Positions 49,003-57,320 of a stretch of 64,000 nucleotides of DNA are shown here, one piece after another; the first letter of the stretch is position 1; the number at the start of each line of letters is the position of its first letter. Below the pieces are notes generated by a model. It was not told the origin of the DNA and made no database searches. It saw only the letters and a program-made list of their open reading frames with translations. The DNA is from Microbacterium sp. MYb54 (GTDB lineage: Bacteria > Actinomycetota > Actinomycetes > Actinomycetales > Microbacteriaceae): positions 62,001 to 126,000 of the forward strand of contig NZ_PCPA01000005.1 of assembly GCF_002979515.1 (NCBI RefSeq), given 5' to 3'. The position numbers and the translations under genes were made by a program.

Positions 49003-51078
49003 TCAGTCCTTCCCGCCGCGCACGAGTTCGAGCCCCGCACCGGCGAACTGACGCAGCGTCGCATCCGGCAGGAACGCCCGGGTGAGCGCCCCGCCGATGC
49101 GGGTGAGGTCGCTCTCGTCGCGGAAGAGCAGGTACATGGTCTCGTAGCGTGGGTGGAACTTCTGCTTGAAGCGGTGCAGCGACCCGAAGCCGTAGACCGG
49201 CTCCAGGGCCTCGGCGAGCCGATCGCTGAGAGCAGCGATCACTCCGGCGTCCGGCGGATAGTCGTGGGCGAGCGGTGCGCCCGAGAGCGACATGATCTGA
49301 GCGCCCTCCTCGGAGAACTGCTTCGCAGACGATCCGATCAGGTACTCCATCACCGGGCCGAAGCCCCCTTCCCGCCGACGCATGAGGTCGAGGGTCCAGC
49401 CGCGCACCGCACCGTCCGCCCCGTGCACCGGCAGCCAGGAGAGGAAGCCGTCGACGTCGCCGTTGGGGGCGAGCGCCAGGGCGAGCCGCACCTCCGGATC
49501 CTCCGCCTCGTCGAGCGTGCCGAGGGTGAAGCGCATCTCGGGCAGATCCTTGTCGCCGACCCAGGCCTCGGAGATCGCACGCAACTGTTGCTGCACACCC
49601 CACGGCTCCGCCTTGAGGTGCGTCATCCGGAAGGTCATCTCCTCCCGGCCTGCCTTGTTGAGCGAGGTGCGCACCGAGTTCCAGCGCTTGCCCGTGAACT
49701 CCAACCCCGGCAGGTCGACGATGGTGTCGTCGGCCACGACGATGCTCCGCCAGGTGGAGGGGACCGCCGCGCGGGTGGCTTCGTCCGCGCTGAAGAAGCA
49801 GGGAACGAGGCCGGCGAGTTCGGCAGCGTGGATGAAGTCCGTCACGGCCTCGGCGCGGCCGGCCGCTGGTCCGATCGGGTCGGCGAGCGCCAGTGCCACG
49901 CCGTTGCGACGCTGATACGCGACGATGCCGCCGTTGACGCGTGCGTAGCTGTTGCCCTCCCATGTCGTCATCCACGAGAGCGTCCCGCCACCATGCGCCT
50001 GCAGTTCCTGCTTCAGCTCGTCCACGGTCGGGGCCGGCTGGATGCCGAGTTTGGCACGACGCTTTGCCCGGAACGCCCGGCGCACCCACACCAGGTAGAC
50101 GAGCATGATCAGCCAGAGGAAGCCGTTGGCCAGTTCGAGCTCGGTCTCGCCATCCCAGCGGACGTCGAGCTGCGCCTGACTGAACACCGTGATGAGGGTG
50201 AGCACGAGTGCCGCGATCAGCACGTTGAAGAGCCCGAGCAGGAGCGCGAGTACCCACGCGAAGCGTCGACCTCGACGCAGACCGTTCACGAGCACCAGGA
50301 TCACGACGAGGTCGATGGCGAGGCTGATGAAGCCGCCGGAGACGGGTTCGGTTGGACCGAACGGCCCGTCTGTCGGCACGAGGGTCGTGATGATCTCGAC
50401 TGCGCCGAGCACGAGCATTGCCACCACGGCGATCAGCCGCTGTTCGCGGACGGTCGTGTGCCGCACTCGCAGCGACCGATCGACGACGAGGATCAGCAGT
50501 ACCGCGAGCAGGTGCTCGAGGTCGGCGACCTTGCCCCAGAAGAGCATGGCGATGAAGACGAAGCCGAGCAGGATGAGCCATCCGCGCACCCGCCAGGGCG
50601 GGCGGAACAGGCCGACCGCCGCGGCGATGCAGGCCATCGTGCCGCCGGAGGCTCCGACGTCGAGTGCCTGCGCCTGTTCTGCGGCCCACGCCCACGGGAA
50701 CTGCGAGAGCACGAACAGCAGCAGAGCGGTGGCGAAGATCGCGAACAGCTGACCGACCCAGTAGTAGGCGAGCGCGACCCGCGATCCGCGACGGAACTCC
50801 AGATAGGCCATGCCCCAGAAGCCGGCGATCGTGAACAGGTAGACCCACGGCTGGTTCACGAAGAACGTGCCGGTCAGGGGCGTCCACCACTTGCCGTCGG
50901 CGAGGTTCGGCAGCCCGTAGGCGACGGCCTTGAACAGCGCCGTGTCCTCGAAGGGCGCCCAGAGTCCGCGCCAGATCACTCCCACCGCGATGATCAGCAG
51001 CATCATCGTCAGCGTCGCCGGGATCCGACGGACGACCGCCATCACGGGGTGCGGCGAGGGAGAGTGCTCCTCAGTCAT
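49003..51078 (-). CDS. Rhomboid-like membrane domain fused to a DUF2156 (lysyl-PG-synthase-like) domain
   Basis: A 691-residue protein. Residues 20-210 resemble a rhomboid core: WWTPLTGTFFV near 64, GASGG at 142-146 with Ser145 as candidate nucleophile, and His189 in DLEHLLAVL. More helices follow to about 340. The C-terminal ~330 residues match the DUF2156 aminoacyl-transfer domain of MprF-type phosphatidylglycerol lysyltransferases (MTTWEGNSYARVNGG, FFSADEA, DLMRRREGGFGPVMEYLI). Such enzymes add amino acids to membrane lipids. The frame extends upstream, but ATG 51078 has TACGCT 6 bases before it, a leaderless start. Protease activity is unproven. Confidence 0.88.
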   Translation of the reverse strand: MTEEHSPSPHPVMAVVRRIPATLTMMLLIIAVGVIWRGLWAPFEDTALFKAVAYGLPNLADGKWWTPLTGTFFVNQPWVYLFTIAGFWGMAYLEFRRGSRVALAYYWVGQLFAIFATALLLFVLSQFPWAWAAEQAQALDVGASGGTMACIAAAVGLFRPPWRVRGWLILLGFVFIAMLFWGKVADLEHLLAVLLILVVDRSLRVRHTTVREQRLIAVVAMLVLGAVEIITTLVPTDGPFGPTEPVSGGFISLAIDLVVILVLVNGLRRGRRFAWVLALLLGLFNVLIAALVLTLITVFSQAQLDVRWDGETELELANGFLWLIMLVYLVWVRRAFRAKRRAKLGIQPAPTVDELKQELQAHGGGTLSWMTTWEGNSYARVNGGIVAYQRRNGVALALADPIGPAAGRAEAVTDFIHAAELAGLVPCFFSADEATRAAVPSTWRSIVVADDTIVDLPGLEFTGKRWNSVRTSLNKAGREEMTFRMTHLKAEPWGVQQQLRAISEAWVGDKDLPEMRFTLGTLDEAEDPEVRLALALAPNGDVDGFLSWLPVHGADGAVRGWTLDLMRRREGGFGPVMEYLIGSSAKQFSEEGAQIMSLSGAPLAHDYPPDAGVIAALSDRLAEALEPVYGFGSLHRFKQKFHPRYETMYLLFRDESDLTRIGGALTRAFLPDATLRQFAGAGLELVRGGKD

Positions 51079-51212
51079 GCGCTCAGCGTAGCGAGGGCGG
51101 CATCGGTGCGGCGTCGTCCAAGGCGAGCGCGGGTGGATCGAGAGCGCTGCGGACACCTTCCCTGCGTGCTTGTTCGAGCATGGCTTGCAGCGCTTCGCGG
51201 CGACGGCGGCGG

Positions 51213-51413
51213 TCACGGGATTCCAGTCGAGGTGGTACTCGACTGAAACGTCGCTGGTCTCGCCTCGGCGACCGAGTCGTGCACGAAGCCTGCTGTCTCG
51301 GAGAAGATCAGCGCACGGAACCCCGGTTCGGCCGCAGCGGCCGGTGGGGAGGCGGGAGGGTCGGCCGGATGGTCATGGCCGTCGTGGGCGGATGCTCTTC
51401 GCGATCTCTTCAT
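51213..51413 (-). pseudogene. Relic resembling the start of a ThuA-like protein
   Basis: A 66-codon frame in which GFRALIFSETAGFVHDSV resembles the beginning of ThuA-like (trehalose-utilisation type) domains. It then loses similarity and stops, while neighbouring frames continue with coding-like sequence (SVEYHLDWNPVTAAVAAKR), suggesting frameshifts and deletions. ThuA proteins have over 200 residues, so this is far too short to be whole. Divergence from a sugar isomerase gene fits a former sugar-use locus. Confidence 0.45.
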
Positions 51414-51488
51414 GCGGGTGAGTCAATACGCGTGAGTATGTTGATTTCCATGGCATCTTGCAGAAAAGTCAAGACTCCACGAGTATGA

Positions 51489-51504
51489 CCATACTGGCCA
51501 GTAT
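51489..51504. promoter_or_regulatory. 16-bp perfect palindrome before the isomerase gene
   Basis: CATACTGGCCAGTATG is perfectly symmetric; an overlapping GTATG-AC-CATAC (51482-51493) shares its left arm. It lies 44 bases before the isomerase start and is the likely site of a TetR-type repressor, possibly the one encoded at 52529. Confidence 0.6.
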
Positions 51505-51547
51505 GTAATTTCTCGCGACGATGCGACAAAGAAAGAGAGGGGCCTCC

Positions 51548-52453
51548 ATGCCCGAGATCGGGATCGGCTTCCACACGGACGCCTTCAACTCCAGCCACAA
51601 GTCTTTCGAACAGGCACTCGCCTGGGCGCAGGAGCACGACGTGCACTACATCGAGCCGGGGGTCATCGAGGGGGCATCGTGGATCCATGGCCTCGGCTAC
51701 TTCCCCCACATCTCGCTGATCGAGGACCCGGTGCTGCTGCGTCGGAAGATGGAGTCGTACGGGGTGCAGTTCTCCCAGATCGACGCCGCGTATCCGCTCT
51801 CCGGACGCGACGGTCTCACGGTCGCCGTGCCCTACATCCAGAAGGCGATCGCATGGGCGTCCCTGGCTGGCAGCCCTCGGGTCGCGACCACTGACGGCCT
51901 GCACAAGCCGGAGGGGCTCGACGACCGCGAGGCGCTCGATCTGATGAAGCGCAGTTACGGCGAGATCATCCGCGTGGCCGAGGCACACGAGATCGTGGTG
52001 AACATCGAGGTACACGGGTACTTCACGACACGTCCTGACTGGCTGGCCGAGATGCTCGACTTCTGCGGCGACACGCCATGGCTGCGGCTGAACCTCGACA
52101 CAGGCAACACCTTCATCGCCGGCAACGATCCCGTGGAGTTCGCCGAGCGATTCCTCGACAGGATCAACCACGTCCACATCAAGGACGTGTCAGCCTCGCT
52201 CGCCGAAGCCGTTCGCGGAGGTGCCACCGGCATCGCGATCAGCCACGTTCCGGCCGGCGGCGGCGTCAACGCCGAGAACATCCGTGCCATCCTGCGCAAG
52301 CTCGCAGCGCACGGGTTCGACGGCGTGCTGAGCATCGAGTGCGAAGGCGAGGGCGGTCCAATGCTGGCTGACTCCTTGACGTGGCTGCGTCGGGAGATCT
52401 CAGAGGCGGGTTTCACAGAGCGGATCCCGTCCTTCGCCTCGGTCGCGGTCTGA
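51548..52453 (+). CDS. Sugar phosphate isomerase/epimerase (AP2Ec/xylose-isomerase-like barrel)
   Basis: A 301-residue TIM-barrel protein. Metal-ligand positions are visible: Glu in EPGVIEG, Glu in IVVNIEVHGYF, Asp/Asn in LNLDTGNTFI, His in INHVHIKD and Glu in GVLSIECEGEG. These match sugar-phosphate isomerase/epimerase proteins acting on ketoses, inositols or related acids. No specific substrate can be given. The next gene is a TetR regulator and a palindrome lies upstream. Confidence 0.9.
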   Translation: MPEIGIGFHTDAFNSSHKSFEQALAWAQEHDVHYIEPGVIEGASWIHGLGYFPHISLIEDPVLLRRKMESYGVQFSQIDAAYPLSGRDGLTVAVPYIQKAIAWASLAGSPRVATTDGLHKPEGLDDREALDLMKRSYGEIIRVAEAHEIVVNIEVHGYFTTRPDWLAEMLDFCGDTPWLRLNLDTGNTFIAGNDPVEFAERFLDRINHVHIKDVSASLAEAVRGGATGIAISHVPAGGGVNAENIRAILRKLAAHGFDGVLSIECEGEGGPMLADSLTWLRREISEAGFTERIPSFASVAV

Positions 52454-52516
52454 GCCTCGGGTGTCGGGTGGACCGCTGATGCCGTGGTCCGCCCGGCCAC
52501 CTGTCGAGGCCGGTTG

Positions 52517-52522
52517 TATCCT
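52517..52522 (+). promoter_or_regulatory. -10 element TATCCT of a leaderless promoter
   Basis: TATCCT ends 6 bases before the ATG of the TetR gene; the gap GAGGGG is too close to act as a ribosome site. Confidence 0.5.
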
Positions 52523-52528
52523 GAGGGG

Positions 52529-53149
52529 ATGTCCGACATGGCGATGACTGCGCCGGCGAAGGCGGATGCCCTTGCGCGGCCCGAGGCCTTGGCGACGGCG
52601 GCCCTGGAGCTGTTCTCGACGCGCGGCGTCGACGGCGTGAGCATGGACGACATCGCGGCGGGAGCGGGTGTCACCAAGGGAAGCCTCTACTGGCACTACT
52701 CCTCGAAACGGGAGATCGTGCTCGCCGCGTGCGGGCAGTACTACCTGCGTTGGCGCGAGAACATGTCCGCCGCCGTCGATTCGGCGGGAACTGCATTCGG
52801 GCGGCTCGAAGCCGCTGTCGACTTCTCGGTGCGCAGTTGTCTCCTCGACGACGGGAACCGTGTCTTCACCACAGAGATCGTCGCCATATCCCTCACCGAC
52901 GAAGACGTGCGAGCGAGCTGGGCCGGTTTCCTCGACGAGACGGAGCGGCTGTTCCTCGGCCTCGCACACCGCGCTGTCGGTGCGGGTGAGCTGGAGTGCG
53001 ATGACGTCGATCGTGCCGTCGATCTCCTCCTCGCCGCCATGGAGGGCGTCAAGCAGATGGCGCTGTTCCGCCCGCAGTATTCGGAGGCCTCGAAGGCGAC
53101 TCGAACGACGGACGGACTTCTTTCGCTGCTCGGCACCCGGACGAGCTGA
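52529..53149 (+). CDS. TetR-family regulator
   Basis: A 206-residue regulator. The HTH is clear: ATAALELFSTRGVDGVSMDD then IAAGAGVTKGSLYWHYSSKR, at residues about 17-60, followed by an all-helical ligand domain. It lies 75 bases after the sugar isomerase gene and has its own leaderless promoter. Likely to control the isomerase through the CATACTGGCCAGTATG site, but that is inference. Confidence 0.9.
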   Translation: MSDMAMTAPAKADALARPEALATAALELFSTRGVDGVSMDDIAAGAGVTKGSLYWHYSSKREIVLAACGQYYLRWRENMSAAVDSAGTAFGRLEAAVDFSVRSCLLDDGNRVFTTEIVAISLTDEDVRASWAGFLDETERLFLGLAHRAVGAGELECDDVDRAVDLLLAAMEGVKQMALFRPQYSEASKATRTTDGLLSLLGTRTS

Positions 53150-53165
53150 CGCCCTGTGTGCGCGG

Positions 53166-53978
53166 CTACTCGCCGCGAAGCACCCGGCGGAGGTCGGCGA
53201 TCTCCTCGTCCGTCATCCCGCCGCTTCGCAGGTAGCCCGAGACATCGCCGTGATTGGCGCTGATCCAGTCCATGGCCGTCTCGATGGCCGACGCGGGTGA
53301 CTCCGTCGCCAGAGTCTTCAGCGCCGGGGTGAGCGGAACGCCGAGCGAGGTGATCAGCGCCGTGAGCGCTTCGGCGAATCCCCGTGCGAGGTTCTTCTCC
53401 GTCTGCGTGTAGTCCGTGACGATCGCCTGACGGGGTACCTCGGCGACGAGCAGCAGGATCGCGGCGGCGAGACCGGTGCGATCCTTGCCCGCGGTGCAGT
53501 GGAACAGCACACCCGGCCGGGAGGTGCGGGAAGAGACGAGCACGGTCCGGGCGATGGTCGCGAACTGTGGGGCGCTGGCCTCCAGGATCGCGACGTACAG
53601 CTCGTCCAGGGTCGGCACCTGCTTCAGCACCTCGGCGACCTGGGTCACCGAGAGTCCTACGCCGCCGGCCGCGGGGAGCAGCTGCTTGACCATCTCGTCC
53701 ATCGCACCGCCCTGCATGGGCAGAGTCAGCAGCGTGATGCTGCCGTCATCGGGGAGACGGTCAGCGGCACGGGAGCGCTCGCCATCAGTGCGCAGATCGA
53801 TGACGGTGCCGATGCGGAAGTCGGCTAGTGCCTGCAGCCCCTCATCCGTGAGCGCGGCGAGGGCGTCCGACCGGAAGAGGAGTCCGGAGGCGAGCGTCCC
53901 GCCTCCGGAGGCCGGGAGCCCGGCGAGTTCGCGGGCGTTGTGCGTCGTCTGCAAAGCGGTCGAGATATCGATGGTCAT
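53166..53978 (-). CDS. Tyrosine-specific protein phosphatase (DSP/LipA type)
   Basis: A 270-residue phosphatase. The P-loop HCTAGKDRTG (160-169) has nucleophile Cys161 and Arg167, and the general-acid region precedes it; LDLRTDGERSR-like motif IDLRTDGERSR (60-70) is typical of the bacterial Y_phosphatase3 group. Cytoplasmic. The ATG 53978 has GGAGAGGGCCAGA before it; an upstream extension to 54041 lacks family similarity. Substrates may be phosphotyrosine proteins or phosphoinositides. Confidence 0.92.
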   Translation of the reverse strand: MTIDISTALQTTHNARELAGLPASGGGTLASGLLFRSDALAALTDEGLQALADFRIGTVIDLRTDGERSRAADRLPDDGSITLLTLPMQGGAMDEMVKQLLPAAGGVGLSVTQVAEVLKQVPTLDELYVAILEASAPQFATIARTVLVSSRTSRPGVLFHCTAGKDRTGLAAAILLLVAEVPRQAIVTDYTQTEKNLARGFAEALTALITSLGVPLTPALKTLATESPASAIETAMDWISANHGDVSGYLRSGGMTDEEIADLRRVLRGE

Positions 53979-54068
53979 TCTGGCCCTCTCCTGGGTATGC
54001 GGCCAGAATATCGGTGCGGCGGGATCGCGCGGCGCCGACACGGAGGCTGTGCGATCCCGCCCGCCGTC

Positions 54069-54722
54069 TCAGCCCTTGACGGCCTTCTCGATGGCCTGTT
54101 CCAGGTCGTCCCACTCCTGCAGCACGACCTTCTCGCCGTCGATGAAGAACGTCGGCGTACTGTTCACCTCGAGCTTCTCGCCGTCGGTCTTGTCGGACTG
54201 CACGCGCTGCGCGGTCGCGGGGTCGGCGATGGCGGCGTCGTAGGCGGCCATGTCGAGGCCGAGGTCTTCTGCGAAGGCGCGGAACACCTCGGGGGTCTCC
54301 TCCGACTGCTCGCCCCACTGCGCCTGCGTCTCGAACAGGCGGTGGTACATGTCCTCGAAGCGGTCCTGCTGGCCGGCCGCCTCGGCGGCGAGGGCGGCCT
54401 GGGTGGAATTGGTGTGTCCTGGCAGGGGGAAGTAGCGCACTACGTAGGTGATCTCGCCGTCGTACTTCTCGCGGAGGTCTTCGACGACCGGGTAGAACGC
54501 CCCGCAGGCCTCGCACTCGAAGTCGAGGAACTCGACGACGGTGACCGCGCCCTCGCCCCCGTCGTCGAGCACCCGGGAGTCGGTGCGCACGGTCTGCTGA
54601 GGCTCGCCGCCCTCGGACGGCGCGGCGGGTTGTTGTTGGGTGATCGCGAAGACGATGCCGGCGATCAGCAGGACGACGGCGACGGCGATGGCGATCAGGG
54701 TCGCTTTGACAGAGTTCTTCAT
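54069..54722 (-). CDS. Membrane-anchored DsbA-like thiol oxidoreductase
   Basis: A 217-residue protein. One N-terminal membrane helix (about 8-27) anchors an extracytoplasmic thioredoxin-fold domain with an inserted helical part. The active site is FECEACGAF, a CxxC with Cys70 and Cys73, and the cis-Pro loop is NSTPTFFIDG near residue 190. It should form or shuffle disulfides in exported proteins. ATG 54722 follows GGAGACCCC. It is preceded on the same strand by a two-helix membrane protein. Confidence 0.92.
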   Translation of the reverse strand: MKNSVKATLIAIAVAVVLLIAGIVFAITQQQPAAPSEGGEPQQTVRTDSRVLDDGGEGAVTVVEFLDFECEACGAFYPVVEDLREKYDGEITYVVRYFPLPGHTNSTQAALAAEAAGQQDRFEDMYHRLFETQAQWGEQSEETPEVFRAFAEDLGLDMAAYDAAIADPATAQRVQSDKTDGEKLEVNSTPTFFIDGEKVVLQEWDDLEQAIEKAVKG

Positions 54723-54794
54723 GGGGTCTCCAGACACACGGGTACGACGAGGGAAGGGATGCCGCGCGGGGCGGCTCGATGCGTGCGTCGGAGT

Positions 54795-55214
54795 TCAGGT
54801 GCGGGAGATCGAGAGCTGCGTGAGGGTGAGTGCGGGGACGAGGGCGCTCGGCCCCGCCCGGCTCGGTGTGACGGTGCGAGGTGCGCGGCTGCCGAGCGGC
54901 CGGGTGCCGTGACCGGCGAGTCGCCGGAAGATCAGCACCAGTGCGACGCCGCAGAGCACCGCGAGCAGGCAGACGCCGGCCTCGGAGGTGAGGACGTCGA
55001 TCGTGCTCGCGCCGTCCGCGTTCGACGCCGCTCCGGCGGGGGTCGAGACACCGGCCGCGACGCAGAGGGTGGCGTGCACATCGGCGGAGCCGCGTGAGGT
55101 CGACCACGCGCCGACCACGAGCAGCAGCGCGAGGCCGACGGCGGTGATCACCCGGGCGATCAGCATCCGCTCGGCCCGCGCTCGCGGCATCCGATCCGGC
55201 GATGAGGGCAGCAT
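54795..55214 (-). CDS. Hypothetical two-helix membrane protein
   Basis: A 139-residue protein, no family recognised. It has a basic N-terminus, a membrane helix at about 18-40, a Gly/Ala/Ser-rich extracytoplasmic stretch with two Cys, a second helix at about 80-100 and a basic tail. TAGACT lies 9 bases before the ATG. The gap to the DsbA-like gene is 72 bases, so they may be one transcript. Confidence 0.62.
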   Translation of the reverse strand: MLPSSPDRMPRARAERMLIARVITAVGLALLLVVGAWSTSRGSADVHATLCVAAGVSTPAGAASNADGASTIDVLTSEAGVCLLAVLCGVALVLIFRRLAGHGTRPLGSRAPRTVTPSRAGPSALVPALTLTQLSISRT

Positions 55215-55277
55215 TTCCCGCGCAGTCTAGCAACGGCGCCTCTGTCCTTTCCGGGGCCGGGGCGCCTCTGACGCGCC

Positions 55278-55283
55278 TAGACT
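55278..55283 (+). promoter_or_regulatory. -10 element TAGACT upstream of the menD transcript
   Basis: TAGACT ends 6 bases before the GTG start of the PLDc_N gene, which overlaps menD, so it probably drives both as a leaderless transcript. Confidence 0.55.
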
Positions 55284-55289
55284 GAGGGG

Positions 55290-55640
55290 GTGGCGAGACT
55301 ACTGATCGTCGGCGGCTTCCTTGCCGCCGTGTTCTGGGTGTTCAGCATCGTCGACTGCGCTGTGCAGCCGGCGACGCGGCACCGTGGCGTGCCCAAGACC
55401 GCCTGGATCTTCATCGTGGTGCTCCTGCCCGTGATCGGCGGCATCCTCTGGTTCATCATCGGCCGTAGGCGCGCGAACGACCCCGGCATGCGCCCCGTCA
55501 TCGCACCGGATGACGACCCCGCCTTCCTGCGCAGCATCAGCAAGAGCGAGCAGGACGCGCGCATCAGCCGCCTCGAAGAGGAACTCGCCCGATTGGACGA
55601 GGAGACCGACGAGCCTCCCGCCACGGACCAGCGCCCGTGA
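55290..55640 (+). CDS. PLD nuclease N-terminal (PLDc_N) membrane protein
   Basis: A 116-residue protein with two membrane helices (about 3-20 and 38-60) and a cytoplasmic acidic coiled-coil-like tail (QDARISRLEEELARLDEE). The pattern VDCAVQPATRHRGVPKTAWI matches the PLDc_N family, which lacks any nuclease active site by itself. GTG start, leaderless. It overlaps menD as GTGA, which suggests coupled expression. Confidence 0.85.
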   Translation: MARLLIVGGFLAAVFWVFSIVDCAVQPATRHRGVPKTAWIFIVVLLPVIGGILWFIIGRRRANDPGMRPVIAPDDDPAFLRSISKSEQDARISRLEEELARLDEETDEPPATDQRP

Positions 55641-57304
55641 CCTCGTCGCCGGCGATGGATGCTGCGGCATCCCTGATCGCCGACCTCGTCGCCAACGGTG
55701 TGCGCGACATCGTGCTGTCTCCCGGTTCGCGCTCGCAGGCTCTCGCGCTCGCCGCCGTGCGCGCAGCCGATGACGGGCATCTCAGGGTGCATGTGCGCAT
55801 CGACGAGCGAGTCGCCGGATTCACCGCGCTCGGAATCGCCAGGGAGACAGGTGTGCCGGCCGCGGTCATCTGCACCTCCGGGACGGCCGTCGCCAACCTG
55901 CTGCCCGCGGTGATGGAGTCCTTCCACTCCGGCGTGCCGATGGTGCTGCTCACCGCCGACCGTCCGCCCGAGCTGCGGGGCGTCGGAGCGAACCAGGCGA
56001 CGCTCCAGGACGGGCTCTTCCATCCCTGGGTGCGCGATCAGATCGATGCGCCGGTGCCGGGCGACGGCGACTGGGCCGGGCTCGCCGAGCGTGCTGTCTC
56101 CGCGGCGGTGGGCGTGAGCGAAGCAGACCACGGAGTCCGCGGCGTCGCCGGCCCCGTGCACCTGAACCTCCCGGCCAGGGAACCTCTCTCGGGTGTGCTG
56201 CCCACGATGGCGGTCATCCCCGGCGAGGTGCCCAGCGCGCTCCACGAGGAGCCCTTCGCACTCGACCGCGGTCCTCGCACCGTCGTGGTCGCCGGCGCCG
56301 ATGCCGGTGCCGAGGCCGAGGAGATCGCGCACGCCGGTGGGTGGCCGCTGATCGCCGAGATCGTGAGCGGCGCGAGGTTCGGACGGCAGATCGTGCACGG
56401 CTACCGCGGGCTGCTGTCGCGTGACGAGCTCGGCGGCCGCATCGAGCGGGTCGTCGTCCTCGGACACCCGACGCTCAGTCGTGAAGTCACCGCGCTGCTC
56501 TCCCGTCCCGACATCGACATCGTCGCGGTCCGTCGGGGCGGCGAGGAGCTGAACCTCAACCACCGCACCCGAGCCGTCGGATCGGTCGCCGTCGCTCCTG
56601 GTGCCGCCGACCGCGTCTGGCTCGGGGAGTGGCTGCAGGCATCCGCGGCAGAGGTCGTCGATCTGAGCGAGCATGCACCCGATTCGGAGGGTCTCGTCTC
56701 CACCGACTTCGCCGCCCGCAGAGAAGCGGTGAAGGCCGAGCTCGACGCGGTCCGCCGTCCGCTCGACCGAAAGCTGCTCGCTGACGCCGTGTGGCGCGCC
56801 ACCTGGCCGCACGACCGTCTGGTGTTCGGCTCCTCCCGACTCGTCCGCGTCGCCGATCAGGTGCTCGGCGGCAAGAAGGTCCCGGTCCACGCCAACCGCG
56901 GTCTGGCCGGCATCGACGGCACCATCGCGACGGCGACCGGCATCGCCATCGCCAGTCAGGCTGCCGGCGCACCGGGCGTGACCCGAGTACTGCTGGGCGA
57001 CCTCGCCTTCCTGCACGATGTCGGTGCCCTGCTGCTCCCGCCGGACGAGACCGAGCCCCGGCTGCAGGTCATCGTCGGCAACGACGGCGGCGGCACCATC
57101 TTCGACTCGCTGGAGGTTGCGACATCCGCGCGCCCCGGCGACCTCGACCGGGCCTTCTTCACACCGCACACCGTGCGCCTGGAGCACCTCGCACTCGCCT
57201 ACGGCTGGGAGTACCAGCGGGTCACGACCCGCACCGCACTCGACCAGGCCCTCACCTCGCCTCGCGGCGGTCGTCAGATCATCGAGGTGCCGCTGCCGCG
57301 TTGA
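55637..57304 (+). CDS. menD: 2-succinyl-5-enolpyruvyl-6-hydroxy-3-cyclohexene-1-carboxylate synthase
   Basis: A 555-residue ThDP enzyme that adds 2-oxoglutarate to isochorismate in menaquinone synthesis. The N-terminal motif RDIVLSPGSRSQALALAAVR and ICTSGTAVANLLPAVMES are family hallmarks (GTA loop plus catalytic Glu upstream). The C-terminal ThDP domain includes NRGLAGIDGTIATATGIAIA and GDLAFLHDVGALL then NDGGGTIFDSL, the GDG...NN-type cofactor motif. GTG start overlaps the PLDc_N gene. Soluble. Confidence 0.95.
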   Translation: MTSSPAMDAAASLIADLVANGVRDIVLSPGSRSQALALAAVRAADDGHLRVHVRIDERVAGFTALGIARETGVPAAVICTSGTAVANLLPAVMESFHSGVPMVLLTADRPPELRGVGANQATLQDGLFHPWVRDQIDAPVPGDGDWAGLAERAVSAAVGVSEADHGVRGVAGPVHLNLPAREPLSGVLPTMAVIPGEVPSALHEEPFALDRGPRTVVVAGADAGAEAEEIAHAGGWPLIAEIVSGARFGRQIVHGYRGLLSRDELGGRIERVVVLGHPTLSREVTALLSRPDIDIVAVRRGGEELNLNHRTRAVGSVAVAPGAADRVWLGEWLQASAAEVVDLSEHAPDSEGLVSTDFAARREAVKAELDAVRRPLDRKLLADAVWRATWPHDRLVFGSSRLVRVADQVLGGKKVPVHANRGLAGIDGTIATATGIAIASQAAGAPGVTRVLLGDLAFLHDVGALLLPPDETEPRLQVIVGNDGGGTIFDSLEVATSARPGDLDRAFFTPHTVRLEHLALAYGWEYQRVTTRTALDQALTSPRGGRQIIEVPLPR

Positions 57305-57320
57305 CTGGCAGGATGTGCGT

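Larger units (their letters stand above)
51079..51547. other. Intergenic region with gene relic and operator
   Basis: No intact gene. The left part (to 51413) has coding-like fragments in changing frames on the minus strand, including a ThuA-like start and a separate fragment ending at 51081 (LQAMLEQARREGVRSALDPP). The right part (51414-51547) is AT-richer and contains the promoter region of the isomerase gene with the palindrome at 51489-51504. Confidence 0.5.

Noticed and set aside
48988..51246. A 752-codon plus-strand frame opposite the rhomboid-DUF2156 gene
   Set aside because: Glu/His/Arg-rich without recognisable domain; the minus-strand protein has clear membrane helices and motifs.
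53940..55097. A 385-codon plus-strand frame over the DsbA-like gene region
   Set aside because: Opposes a CxxC thioredoxin-fold protein with signal anchor and crosses its promoter; residues are Gly/Arg/Leu-rich with no family.
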